Origin: Microbacterium hydrocarbonoxydans
Lineage (GTDB): Bacteria > Actinomycetota > Actinomycetes > Actinomycetales > Microbacteriaceae
DNA length: 64,000 bases
Direction of reading: 5' to 3'
Assembly: GCF_023715885.1 (NCBI RefSeq)
Contig: NZ_JAMBOY010000007.1
Span: 1 to 64,000 of the forward strand
Shown here piece after piece: positions 1 to 7,630 of this stretch. Each line of letters starts with the position of its first letter. Position 1 is the stretch's first letter. Under the pieces are notes generated by a model. That model was given only the letters and a program-made list of their open reading frames with translations. It was not told the DNA's origin and made no database searches. Made by a program: the position numbers and the translations under genes.

Positions 1-61
1 CGAGAGTTCTCCAGCGATGATCTTCAACACCACGACCCGATGCTTCGACGACATGCCCCAC

Positions 62-126
62 TGTCGCCTATGACGCGACTCACGTGTCGCCGATCACGTG
101 TCGCCTATGTCCTGAACCCAGACACC
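62..126. repeat. Repeated TGTCGCC motif, possible insertion-sequence end
   Basis: Three direct copies of TGTCGCC(T/G)AT begin at 62, 85 and 99, the last running into TCCTGAACCCAGACACC. Repeated short motifs next to a GTTCAGGACAT-like word (read on the minus strand) resemble the terminal regions of actinobacterial IS elements as I remember them. No transposase is visible because the window starts here, so this is only a guess. Nothing else codes in 1-206. Confidence 0.3.
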
Positions 127-146
127 TTCGGGCGCACATCACTCGG

Positions 147-176
147 AAATCCCCGTCGCGGAAGCGGCGGGGATTT
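147..176 (-). terminator. Rho-independent-type hairpin after the citrate-type response regulator
   Basis: A 13-bp stem with one G-U type mismatch (147-159 and 164-176) and a GGAA loop, ending in TTT on the minus strand, lies 30 nt after the stop codon of the response regulator gene. It fits a terminator for the kinase/regulator operon. Confidence 0.7.
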
Positions 177-206
177 CTGCATCCCGGGATTGTTCCGCCG
201 CCACCG

Positions 207-947
207 TCACGCGTCGGGCGAGGGCGCGAGGCGATAGAGCACCTGCGGTCGCCCGCGCTTGCCGTACCGGTGCGCGAGGTCGATCACGCCTGTCGCGACG
301 AGGTGGTCGAGGTAACGGCGAGCGGTCGCTCGCGAGAGCGAGCAGGCCGCAGCGATGTCGGATGCCGACCGCGAGGCGACGGGGTCGAGAGCCGCGATCA
401 CGCGCGCCAGCGTGACCTCCGCGAGTCCCTTCGGCAGTCCGCTAGATTGGGCGGACGAGGGCGTGGACGGGCGATCGGCTGCGCGGTCGCCCAGTCGGAT
501 GGTCCCGGTGGCCAGCAGGCGGTCGACCTCGCCCTGCGCCAGCGGCCGGTCGTGCTCATCGCCGTCGCGAGCGTTGCGTCGGGCCGCGTACTCCTCGAGC
601 CGCCGACGCAGCACGTCCTGAGTGAAGGGCTTGATGAGATACCCGACCACGTGAGCCGCGAGCGCCTGGCGCACCGTCACCTGATCACGCGATGAGCTGA
701 TGACGAGGACATCGGGGCCACCTGCGCCGAAGGCGCGGAGCCGGTGCAGCACCTCGACGCCGCTGATGTCGGGCAGGCGCATGTCGAGCAGCAGCAGATC
801 AACGTCGTCGGTCACCTGCGCGAGCGCCGCGGCACCCGTGCCGGCCGTTCCCACCAGCTCGAAACCGGGAGTCTCGGCGATGAATCGACCGTGCAGCGCA
901 CGAGCGCCGGGGTCGTCGTCGATCACGAGGACACGGATGCCGCTCAT
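207..947 (-). CDS. Response regulator, CitB/DcuR family
   Basis: Cytoplasmic response regulator of 246 residues, partner of the sensor kinase just upstream and probable activator of the divergent tct transporter. The receiver domain fills about residues 1-125, with the acidic pocket D10-D12 and phospho-acceptor D55 in LLLLDMRLPD. The C-terminal third contains a winged or helix-turn-helix segment (ASDIAAACSLSRATARRYLD) typical of the CitB/DcuR/DctR class rather than of LuxR or OmpR types. The ATG at 947 overlaps the kinase stop by 4 nt (ATGA), which fixes the start and shows translational coupling. The inducer is inferred to be a C4-C6 carboxylate from the neighbours and is not shown directly. 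Confidence 0.9.
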   Translation of the reverse strand: MSGIRVLVIDDDPGARALHGRFIAETPGFELVGTAGTGAAALAQVTDDVDLLLLDMRLPDISGVEVLHRLRAFGAGGPDVLVISSSRDQVTVRQALAAHVVGYLIKPFTQDVLRRRLEEYAARRNARDGDEHDRPLAQGEVDRLLATGTIRLGDRAADRPSTPSSAQSSGLPKGLAEVTLARVIAALDPVASRSASDIAAACSLSRATARRYLDHLVATGVIDLAHRYGKRGRPQVLYRLAPSPDA

Positions 948-2212
948 CGCGCCCCATCCATCTCGAAGTCGAAGCGCGCGCCGCCGAGCGACGATCGCCC
1001 GACCTCGATCACGCCGCCCCGCGCCGCAACCGTGCGGCGCACGAGGTCGAGACCGATGCCACGCCCGCCGACCGAGCGATCCGCCTTCGACGAGTAGCCG
1101 CGGGCGAACACCCGCTCGACGTCGGCGGGGTCGATGCCCGGTCCATCGTCCTCGACCGAGCCGACCAGGGTGCGTCCGCGCTCCTTCACGGTGCATCGGA
1201 CCCGCTGCGCGCCGGCCTCGCCCGCGTTGCGGCAGAGGTTCGCGATGACCAGCAGCACGCCCTCGTCGACTGTGATGTCGTCGTCGACGTCGAGCTCCAG
1301 CCGCGCGCCCACGGCCGTGAGCTCGTTCTGCACGGCTTCGATCGCCGCGCCCATGACCGCGGCACCGCCCACCGCCGGACGCTCGGAGGTGAGCACGGGT
1401 ACGATGCCATCGATGTACGCGAGCGCGTCGTCGGTATCGCCGTGTGAGACGAGCCCATGGATCACGTGCAGCCGGGTGCTGAACTCGTGCGACTGCTCCT
1501 GCAGGGCGGTGGTGGTGCGCCGCAGGTGCTCGTGCTCCGCGGCCTGCTCGTCGAGACGACGGAAGCGCCGCTCGATCGCGGCGCCGACGGCCGAGCTCGC
1601 CAGCGTGCCGACGACGAGAGCTCCGACGATCCACGGCAGGAGGTCGCCGAGGGCCTCGTCCCGCTGCGCCGAGAGACTCGATTCCAGCACGCCGACCGCC
1701 ACCATCCCGATGACCCGGTCCCCGTCGCCGTAGACGGGGACCTTGGCGCGCAGCGAGCGCCCGGACGGACCGGTCTCGGTTCCCAGGAACTCCTCGCCCG
1801 CCAAGACCGACTCGTTCGTGGTCGACACCTGCACCCCGCGCTCCTCGAGCAGGGGATGTGTGATCCGCACCCCCTCGTCGTCGGTGATGACGACGTAGTA
1901 GACCCCGGCGGCCTGCCCGACGATGTCGGCGAGCGGCTGCAGCTCCTCTGTCGCCGCGGAGAGGTCGCTCGCGTCGGCCAGATCGTCGTCGTCGCCGTTG
2001 TCGACCGTCGATTCCAGGGTCCTCCGCACCTCGGGCAGCACGGCGAGGCTCGCGGCGACCTCGTGCACGCGGTCGGCCGTTGCGGCGCGGATGCTGCGCT
2101 CCTGCGCGGTGATCGCGACCCCGGCCGTCACGCCGACGGCGGCGAGCACGATGACGCTCGGCAGCAGGAGCACGCCGAGGCGCACCGTGCGGGCGCGGCT
2201 GATGCGTCTCAT
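944..2212 (-). CDS. Sensor histidine kinase, CitA/DcuS family
   Basis: Membrane sensor kinase of 422 residues that would sense an extracellular carboxylate and phosphorylate the following regulator. Two membrane helices at about 12-34 and 192-215 flank an extracytoplasmic Cache/PAS-like sensor domain (about 40-185). The phospho-accepting histidine is in SHEFSTRLHVIHGL (H242), the SpoOB-type dimerisation motif of the CitA family. The ATPase part has the N box (IANLCRNAGEAG) and G boxes (DDGPGIDPADVERVF, GRGIGLDL). I chose the ATG at 2212, which has GGAGAGG 8 nt upstream; a GTG at 2221 is in frame but overlaps that ribosome site. It overlaps the regulator gene by 4 nt. Confidence 0.9.
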   Translation of the reverse strand: MRRISRARTVRLGVLLLPSVIVLAAVGVTAGVAITAQERSIRAATADRVHEVAASLAVLPEVRRTLESTVDNGDDDDLADASDLSAATEELQPLADIVGQAAGVYYVVITDDEGVRITHPLLEERGVQVSTTNESVLAGEEFLGTETGPSGRSLRAKVPVYGDGDRVIGMVAVGVLESSLSAQRDEALGDLLPWIVGALVVGTLASSAVGAAIERRFRRLDEQAAEHEHLRRTTTALQEQSHEFSTRLHVIHGLVSHGDTDDALAYIDGIVPVLTSERPAVGGAAVMGAAIEAVQNELTAVGARLELDVDDDITVDEGVLLVIANLCRNAGEAGAQRVRCTVKERGRTLVGSVEDDGPGIDPADVERVFARGYSSKADRSVGGRGIGLDLVRRTVAARGGVIEVGRSSLGGARFDFEMDGAR

Positions 2213-2265
2213 CTCGACCACCTCTCCGTCGCGGGATCGCCGTCCGCCGCTCGTCTCTGAGCGTC

Positions 2266-2312
2266 ATGAGCATCTATGAGCACAAAGCCGAGCGCACGCG
2301 ACGTGCGCTCGG
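2266..2312. promoter_or_regulatory. Direct repeat and perfect palindrome between the kinase operon and tctC
   Basis: The 157-nt divergent spacer holds two direct repeats, ATGAGCAT (2266-2273) and ATGAGCAC (2276-2283), exactly one helical turn apart, followed by a perfect 11-bp inverted repeat CCGAGCGCACG / CGTGCGCTCGG (2288-2298, 2302-2312) with a 3-nt centre. The repeats are candidates for the binding site of the CitB-type regulator. The palindrome could be an operator or a transcript hairpin upstream of tctC. Confidence 0.5.
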
Positions 2313-2369
2313 ACCCTTGCCATCCTAATAACCGTCTTGCGGCGACGACGATGTCCGCACGAGGAGGCG

Positions 2370-3368
2370 ATGATGACGACGAGTTCATCGGGAGCGCGGG
2401 TCCTGCCCCGCGTCATAGGCGGCACGGTCGCCGCCGCGGCGATCGGTATCGCCGCATTCGGTTCCATCACTTCGGCCGCGGCCGGACAGGACATCCACGC
2501 GTCGATGACGATCATCGCGCCGGCAGCGGCCGGCGGCGGGTGGGACGGCGTGGCCCGCGAGCTGCAGCAGGCGCAGAAGGCGAACGGGCTCGTCAACAAC
2601 GTCCAGGTCGTGAACATGCCGGGTGCCGGCGGCACGATCGCCCTCGGCAACGTCTCAGTGCTCGAGGGGCAGCCGAACAACCTCCTCGTCGGAGGCACCG
2701 GACTCATGGCGGCGACGATCCAGTTCGGCTCCGCGGCGACGCTCGACGACGTGACTCCGCTCGCCGTGGTCGTCGAGGAGTACGACGTCATCGTGGTGCC
2801 GGCCGACTCCCCGCACGAGACGCTCGACGATCTCGTCGAGGCCTGGAAGGCGGATCCGAAGGGCGTGCCGTGGACGGGCGGCGGGTCGTTCGACCAGCTC
2901 GTGGTGACGGACCTCGCGCTCAGCGCGGGCATCGACCCCCTCGACACGACGTACATCTCGTCGGACGGTGGAGGAGAGGCGATCCAGGCCCTCCTCAACG
3001 GCACGGCCCAGGCGGCGGCCGGCGGCTATCCCGACAACATCGACCAGATCGAGTCGGGCCGTCTGCGGGTGCTCGCCCTCGTCGCGGAGGAGCCGGTCGA
3101 CGGCATCGACATCCCGACGGCGGCCGAGCAGGGATACGACGTCTCGCTCACCAACTGGCGCATGCTCGCCGCGCCGGCAGGGCTCGCCGACGATCAGGTC
3201 GACGGACTGCGCGACCTGATCACCGAATCGATCGAGACACCGGAGTGGCAGGACGCGATCGACCGCTACCACTGGACGGAGCGGGTCATCACGGGGGAGG
3301 ATCTCGACGCGTTCCTCGCCGACGAGCACTCCCGTATCGAGCAGCTGTACGAGGAGATGGGTCTGTGA
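2370..3368 (+). CDS. tctC: Tricarboxylate transporter substrate-binding protein TctC
   Basis: Periplasmic-type or exported binding protein (332 residues) of the tripartite tricarboxylate transporter family, which captures carboxylates such as citrate for TctA/TctB. An N-terminal signal segment (hydrophobic VIGGTVAAAAIGIAAFG, cleavage near SAAA) is followed by the TctC/Bug fold, with the family features VNMPGAGGTIALGNV and WRMLAAPAGL visible. Length matches the family. The start is ATG 2370 or the next codon at 2373, both behind GAGGAGG (2361-2367); a longer frame from 2337 has no ribosome site. It is the first gene of tctCBA; its stop overlaps tctB as TGATG. Confidence 0.92.
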   Translation: MMTTSSSGARVLPRVIGGTVAAAAIGIAAFGSITSAAAGQDIHASMTIIAPAAAGGGWDGVARELQQAQKANGLVNNVQVVNMPGAGGTIALGNVSVLEGQPNNLLVGGTGLMAATIQFGSAATLDDVTPLAVVVEEYDVIVVPADSPHETLDDLVEAWKADPKGVPWTGGGSFDQLVVTDLALSAGIDPLDTTYISSDGGGEAIQALLNGTAQAAAGGYPDNIDQIESGRLRVLALVAEEPVDGIDIPTAAEQGYDVSLTNWRMLAAPAGLADDQVDGLRDLITESIETPEWQDAIDRYHWTERVITGEDLDAFLADEHSRIEQLYEEMGL

Positions 3369-3979
3369 TGTCATCCAGCAATCCGACAGCGGTATCCGCG
3401 GTCGTCGGGCAGCGACTGGCTTTCGGGGCGGGACCCGGACGCGTGGCGGCGCTGCTGAAGAACCTCACCATGCCGGCCGTGCTGGTCGCCTTCGCGACCT
3501 ACCTGCTCGTGGGCATCCTCACGATGAAGGTCCCCGAGGGGACCGCCTTCCCCGGGCCGCAGTTCTTCCCGACGCTGATCGCGGCCGGGCTCTACCTCTT
3601 CGCCGCGGTGCTCGCCGTCGGCGCGGTGCGCGAGCATCGCGCAGAGGACGACGCCGCGGCATCCGCCGCAGCAGCTCCGGTTGCACCGGCATCCGCTTCC
3701 ACGCCCGAGGAGCCGGCCGTGCCCCGCACGGTCCGGGTCGACGTGAGATCCCTCGCCTGGGTGGTGGGCTCGTTCCTCGTCTTCGCACTCGTGCTCAACA
3801 TTCTCGGCTGGATCATCGCCGCAGGACTCCTGTTCTGGTGCATCGCGCGCGGCTTCGGCTCGACCCGCTGGCTGTTCAGCCTCGTGGTCGGTCTGACCGT
3901 GAGCTCGCTCTCGTACATCGCGTTCGACATGGCGCTCGGCATGTCTCTGCCCTCGGGCATTCTCGGTTGGGGGTTCTGA
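3368..3979 (+). CDS. tctB: Tricarboxylate transporter small membrane subunit TctB
   Basis: Small integral membrane subunit (203 residues) of the tripartite tricarboxylate transporter, with four predicted membrane helices: roughly 33-51, 65-83, 128-147 and the pair 150-195. The middle holds a low-complexity Ala/Pro linker (residues about 95-118). The ATG at 3368 overlaps the tctC stop, and the gene ends 1 nt before tctA, so the three genes form one operon. The sequence is poorly conserved in this family, so the call leans on size, topology and position. Confidence 0.88.
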   Translation: MSSSNPTAVSAVVGQRLAFGAGPGRVAALLKNLTMPAVLVAFATYLLVGILTMKVPEGTAFPGPQFFPTLIAAGLYLFAAVLAVGAVREHRAEDDAAASAAAAPVAPASASTPEEPAVPRTVRVDVRSLAWVVGSFLVFALVLNILGWIIAAGLLFWCIARGFGSTRWLFSLVVGLTVSSLSYIAFDMALGMSLPSGILGWGF

Positions 3980-3980
3980 C

Positions 3981-5513
3981 ATGGATGTGCTGCAGCTTCT
4001 CGCGGAGGGCTTCGCCGGAGCCCTCACCTGGCAGAACCTCGTGTGGGTTCTCATCGGGTGCCTGCTCGGCACCGCGGTCGGCGTCATGCCGGGCCTCGGA
4101 TCCTCGATGGCGGTGGCCCTGCTGCTGCCCGTGACCTTCTCACTCGAACCGACGGCGGCGTTCATCATGTTCGCCGGCGTCTACTTCGGCGGGCTCTTCG
4201 GCGATTCCACGATGGGCATCCTGATGAACACGCCGGGACAGGCGTCGGCGATCGCCTCGACCATCGAGGGCCACAAGATGGCTCGTAATGGACGGGCGGC
4301 CCAGGCGCTCGCGACCGCCGCGATCGGCGCCTTCATCGGCGGGTTCGTCGGATCGATCGTCGTGGTCTTCCTGGCTCCGGCGCTGGCCGACTTCTCGAGC
4401 CGGTTCGGACCGGCGGAGTTCTTCGCGCTCGCCGTGTTCGCCTTCGTCGCCACCTCGTCGGTCGTCACCGACAACGTCATCAAGGGGCTGACGTCGCTGT
4501 TCATCGGCCTCGGCATCGCCGTGATCGGCGTCGACGGCGTCTCGGGTGCCCCGCGCTTCACGATGGGGTCGCCGAACCTCTTCGACGGCGTCTCGCTGGT
4601 CACCGTGACCGTGGCGATCCTCGCGCTCGGAGAGGTCATCTACGTCGCCTGCCTCGAACGGCACATGAAGGATAAGGCGCTCATCAAGCCGTCGGGGCGG
4701 CCCTGGCTCACCCGGGCCGAATTCAAGGAAGCGACCCCCGCCTGGTTCCGGGGCACGGCGATCGGCCTGCCGTTCGGCGTCGTGCCGGCGGGTGGCTCGG
4801 AGATCCCCACCTTCCTGGCGTTCGGACTCGAGAAGAGGCTCGATGCGCGCAGGGCGCACCCGAAGTTCGGCACCGGGGCGATCCGCGGTCTGGCGGCTCC
4901 CGAAGCCGCAGGCAACTCGACCACGAGCATGGCGATGGGCGCTCTGCTCGCCCTGGGGCTGCCCATCTCGGCGACCGCGGCGATCATGCTCGCCGCCTTC
5001 CGCCAGTACGGTCTGCAGCCCGGTCCGCTGCTGTTCGAGCGGGCGCCCGAGCTCGTGTGGGCGCTGCTGGCGAGCTTCTTCATCGCGATGATCGTGCTGC
5101 TCATCCTGAACCTCCCGTTCGCGATGCTGTGGGCAAAGCTGCTGCTCATCCCGCGTCCCTACCTGTACGCGGGGATCACGCTCTTCTGCGCACTCGGCAT
5201 CTACGCGACGAGCGGATCGGTGTTCGATCTGCTCATGCTGTTGGGGATCGGACTGCTCGGCTTCCTCATGCGGGCGCTCGACTACCCGCTCGCACCGCTC
5301 ATCATCGGCATGGTGCTCGGACCGCTGGCCGAGACGAGCCTGCGAGATGCCGCGATGAGCGCCAACGGCGACTTCTCGGTGCTCGTGCAGGGTCCGATCT
5401 CGATCGCGCTGTATGCGATCCTGGCCATCGTCCTCACCCTCGCGGTGCGCGGGCGCATCGTGGCACGCGCCCAGGCGAAGGCGGAGGCGAAGAAGGTGTC
5501 TGTAGAGGCCTGA
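3981..5513 (+). CDS. tctA: Tricarboxylate transporter large membrane subunit TctA
   Basis: Large permease subunit (510 residues, normal family length) with about twelve hydrophobic segments. Family motifs are seen: GVMPGLGSSMAVALLLP near residue 35-50, GLFGDSTMGILMNTPGQ near 72-90, and a second pseudo-symmetric glycine-rich segment GVVPAGGSEIPTF near 265-277. TctA carries the substrate across the membrane, driven by an ion gradient, with substrate delivered by TctC. It is the last gene of the operon and is followed by a strong hairpin at 5525-5558. Confidence 0.95.
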   Translation: MDVLQLLAEGFAGALTWQNLVWVLIGCLLGTAVGVMPGLGSSMAVALLLPVTFSLEPTAAFIMFAGVYFGGLFGDSTMGILMNTPGQASAIASTIEGHKMARNGRAAQALATAAIGAFIGGFVGSIVVVFLAPALADFSSRFGPAEFFALAVFAFVATSSVVTDNVIKGLTSLFIGLGIAVIGVDGVSGAPRFTMGSPNLFDGVSLVTVTVAILALGEVIYVACLERHMKDKALIKPSGRPWLTRAEFKEATPAWFRGTAIGLPFGVVPAGGSEIPTFLAFGLEKRLDARRAHPKFGTGAIRGLAAPEAAGNSTTSMAMGALLALGLPISATAAIMLAAFRQYGLQPGPLLFERAPELVWALLASFFIAMIVLLILNLPFAMLWAKLLLIPRPYLYAGITLFCALGIYATSGSVFDLLMLLGIGLLGFLMRALDYPLAPLIIGMVLGPLAETSLRDAAMSANGDFSVLVQGPISIALYAILAIVLTLAVRGRIVARAQAKAEAKKVSVEA

Positions 5514-5524
5514 CCGACCATGGA

Positions 5525-5558
5525 GAACGCCTCGGACGCCGTATCATCCGAGGCGTTC
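5525..5558. terminator. Bidirectional terminator between tctA and the LysR gene
   Basis: A perfect 11-bp inverted repeat, GAACGCCTCGG / CCGAGGCGTTC (5525-5535 and 5548-5558), with a 12-nt loop lies between the convergent ends of tctA and the LysR-type gene. It can serve both directions. Confidence 0.85.
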
Positions 5559-5576
5559 CCGTGCCTTCTCCGGCGA

Positions 5577-6518
5577 TCAGCCGAGGAGTTCGACTCCGAA
5601 GGCGGCGACGACCGCCCGCAGTTCGTCCAGGTAGCGCTGCGCCTGCTCCGTGAGCGGGATCGCGGAGTGGCCGATCCAGCCGATCTCGATGCGCTCGTCG
5701 ACGTCGAGCGGGATCGCGACGATCTCGGGATCGAGGTCGTCGCTGATGATGCCGGTGGAGATCGTGTACCCGTCGAGGCCGATCATGAGGTTGAAGATGG
5801 TCGCGCGGTCCGAGACGCGGATCTCCCGGGCGCTCGACAGGGTCGACAGGATCTCCTCGGCGAAGTAGAACGAGTTGTTCGCGCCCTGATCGAAGGTGAG
5901 ACGGGGGAGGCCGGCGAGGTCGTCGAGGGTCACGCGGTCGCGCGTGGCGAGCGGGTTCTTGCGCGAGATGAAGATGTGCGGATCGGCGAGGAAGAGGGGG
6001 TGGAACGCCAGGCCCGAGTCGCGCAGCAGCTTGTCGATGACGCTGCGGTTGAAGTCGTTGCGGTAGAGGATGCCGAGCTCACTGCGCAGCGTCCGGACGT
6101 CTTCGATGATGTCCCACGTGCGCGTCTCGCGGAGCGAGAACTCGTACTCGGCCGCCCCGCTCGCCTTCACCATGCGCACGAACGCGTCGATCACGAAGGA
6201 GTAGTGCTGCGCCGAGACGCCGAGCAGGCGACGCGACGGCGGCCGGCCGAGGTAACGCTGCTCGAGCAGCGCGACCTGCTCCGTGACCTGCCGCGCGTAC
6301 CCGAGGAACTCCACCCCGTCGGCCGTGAGGGTGACGCCGCGGGCCGAGCGGAGGAGGAGGGTGCGGCCGGCACGCGTCTCGAGATCCTTCATGGCGGCGG
6401 ACATGGTCGGCTGTGACACATAGAGGAGGTCGGCGGCGGCACTGATGGATCCCTCCGCGGCGACCTCGACGAAGTAGTGGAGCTGCTGCAGCGTGATGCC
6501 GCTGGATGCGCGTGCCAT
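5577..6518 (-). CDS. LysR-type transcriptional regulator, divergent from mesX
   Basis: DNA-binding regulator of 313 residues. The N-terminal winged helix-turn-helix (about 8-65) contains LQQLHYFVEVAAEGSISAAA and the recognition segment YVSQPTMSAAMKDLE; residues 95-300 form the LysR effector-binding domain. The gene is transcribed away from mesX-mesD, the usual layout for a LysR regulator and its target, so control of methionine synthesis (a MetR-like role) is a reasonable inference; control of the convergent tct genes is less likely. ATG 6518 lies 8 nt after a TATAGT -10 box, which a dyad overlaps, suggesting autoregulation and a leaderless or near-leaderless mRNA. Confidence 0.9.
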   Translation of the reverse strand: MARASSGITLQQLHYFVEVAAEGSISAAADLLYVSQPTMSAAMKDLETRAGRTLLLRSARGVTLTADGVEFLGYARQVTEQVALLEQRYLGRPPSRRLLGVSAQHYSFVIDAFVRMVKASGAAEYEFSLRETRTWDIIEDVRTLRSELGILYRNDFNRSVIDKLLRDSGLAFHPLFLADPHIFISRKNPLATRDRVTLDDLAGLPRLTFDQGANNSFYFAEEILSTLSSAREIRVSDRATIFNLMIGLDGYTISTGIISDDLDPEIVAIPLDVDERIEIGWIGHSAIPLTEQAQRYLDELRAVVAAFGVELLG

Positions 6519-6526
6519 AGGTGGAG

Positions 6527-6560
6527 ACTATACCCGCGCATAGGTCGGGATAGTTACCCG
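6527..6560. promoter_or_regulatory. LysR-gene -10 box and overlapping dyads upstream of mesX
   Basis: On the minus strand TATAGT (6527-6532) is 8 nt before the LysR start codon. It overlaps CTATACCCG (6528-6536), which pairs imperfectly with CGGGATAG (6546-6553). A second dyad CGGG-N7-CCCG spans 6546-6560. Both are candidate binding sites for the LysR protein in the 98-nt spacer to mesX. Confidence 0.5.
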
Positions 6561-6616
6561 ATATGTCGAGTCCGACTGCACCATGGAGCTACCGACTTCT
6601 GACAGATGGGCCGCTC

Positions 6617-7630
6617 ATGGCGAACGACTTCACGTTCCACATCACCACCACGCGCTTCGACGAGGACTACACGCCGTCCGCCGACTCGCGCATCACCACG
6701 AACTTCGCCAACCTCGCCCGCGGCGAGCATCGTCAGGAGAACCTCCGCAACGCGCTGACGATGATCGACCGTCGGTTCAATGACCTCGCGCACTGGGACA
6801 ACCCGACGAGGGACCGCTACACGCTCGAGCTCGACATCATCTCCGCGGCGCTCGAGTTCGCCGACGGAGGCGACGACGAGCGATTCCCGCTGCTCGAAGT
6901 CCTCGACATCACGATCGTCGACCGATCGACCGGCGCCCGCCATCACGGCATCGTGGGGAACAACTTCTCGTCCTACGTGCGCGATTACGACTTCAGCATC
7001 CTTCTCCCCGCTGCGGCCGAGGCGGCCGGCAGGTTCACGGTCCCCGATGACTTCGGCGACCTGCACGGCAAGCTGTTCCGGAGCTTCCTCGCCTCGAACG
7101 CGTACCGCGAGCGCTTCACGACCTCGCCGGTGATCTGCATCAGCGTCTCGACGAGCAAGGAGTATCGCCGCACCGAGAACCACCACCCCATCCTCGGCGT
7201 CGAGTACGTGCAGGATGACGACGGATCCCTCACCGATGCGTACTTCGGCAAGATGGGCCTGACCGTGCGCTACTTCATGCCCCCGGGCAGCGTCGCGCCA
7301 CTCGCCTTCTACTTCGAAGGCGACCTGCTGGGCGACTACTCCGCCCTGCAGCTGATCGGCACGATCGCCACGATGGAGACCTTCCAGAAGATCTACCGTC
7401 CCGAGATCTACAACGCGAACTCCGCCGCCGCGAGCGTGTACCGTCCGACCCTCGACCAGCAGGACTTCTCGACGACCCGCATCGGGTACGACCGCGAAGA
7501 GCGCAGCCGCCTTGCGCTCGCCCAGGGAAAGCACACGCAGGAGCACTTCATCGCACCGCACGGCGAGCTGCTGGCGCAGTGGGCGTCCGGCCGTGCGACC
7601 GGGGCATCGAAGCCGGCGGTGGCCGCGTGA
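6617..7630 (+). CDS. mesX: MesX, DUF1852 partner of methionine synthase MesD
   Basis: Protein of 337 residues matching the DUF1852 family (MesX). Published work on folate-independent methionine synthases reports that MesD needs MesX and oxygen for activity, MesX probably providing a methyl donor or acting as an oxygenase-like partner; its exact chemistry is not settled. The family signature is visible at the N terminus: FTFHITTTRFDEDY then RITTNFANLARGE, followed by RQENLRNAL. The ATG at 6617 gives this typical N terminus; an in-frame upstream ATG at 6563 would add 18 residues without family character. The stop overlaps mesD by 4 nt (GTGA), so the two are translated together. Confidence 0.88.
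   Translation: MANDFTFHITTTRFDEDYTPSADSRITTNFANLARGEHRQENLRNALTMIDRRFNDLAHWDNPTRDRYTLELDIISAALEFADGGDDERFPLLEVLDITIVDRSTGARHHGIVGNNFSSYVRDYDFSILLPAAAEAAGRFTVPDDFGDLHGKLFRSFLASNAYRERFTTSPVICISVSTSKEYRRTENHHPILGVEYVQDDDGSLTDAYFGKMGLTVRYFMPPGSVAPLAFYFEGDLLGDYSALQLIGTIATMETFQKIYRPEIYNANSAAASVYRPTLDQQDFSTTRIGYDREERSRLALAQGKHTQEHFIAPHGELLAQWASGRATGASKPAVAA

Noticed and set aside
207..2273. A single 688-codon protein covering both regulator and kinase
   Set aside because: Only the part up to 947 resembles a protein (the response regulator). The upstream part is a shadow of the kinase, which is intact in another frame.
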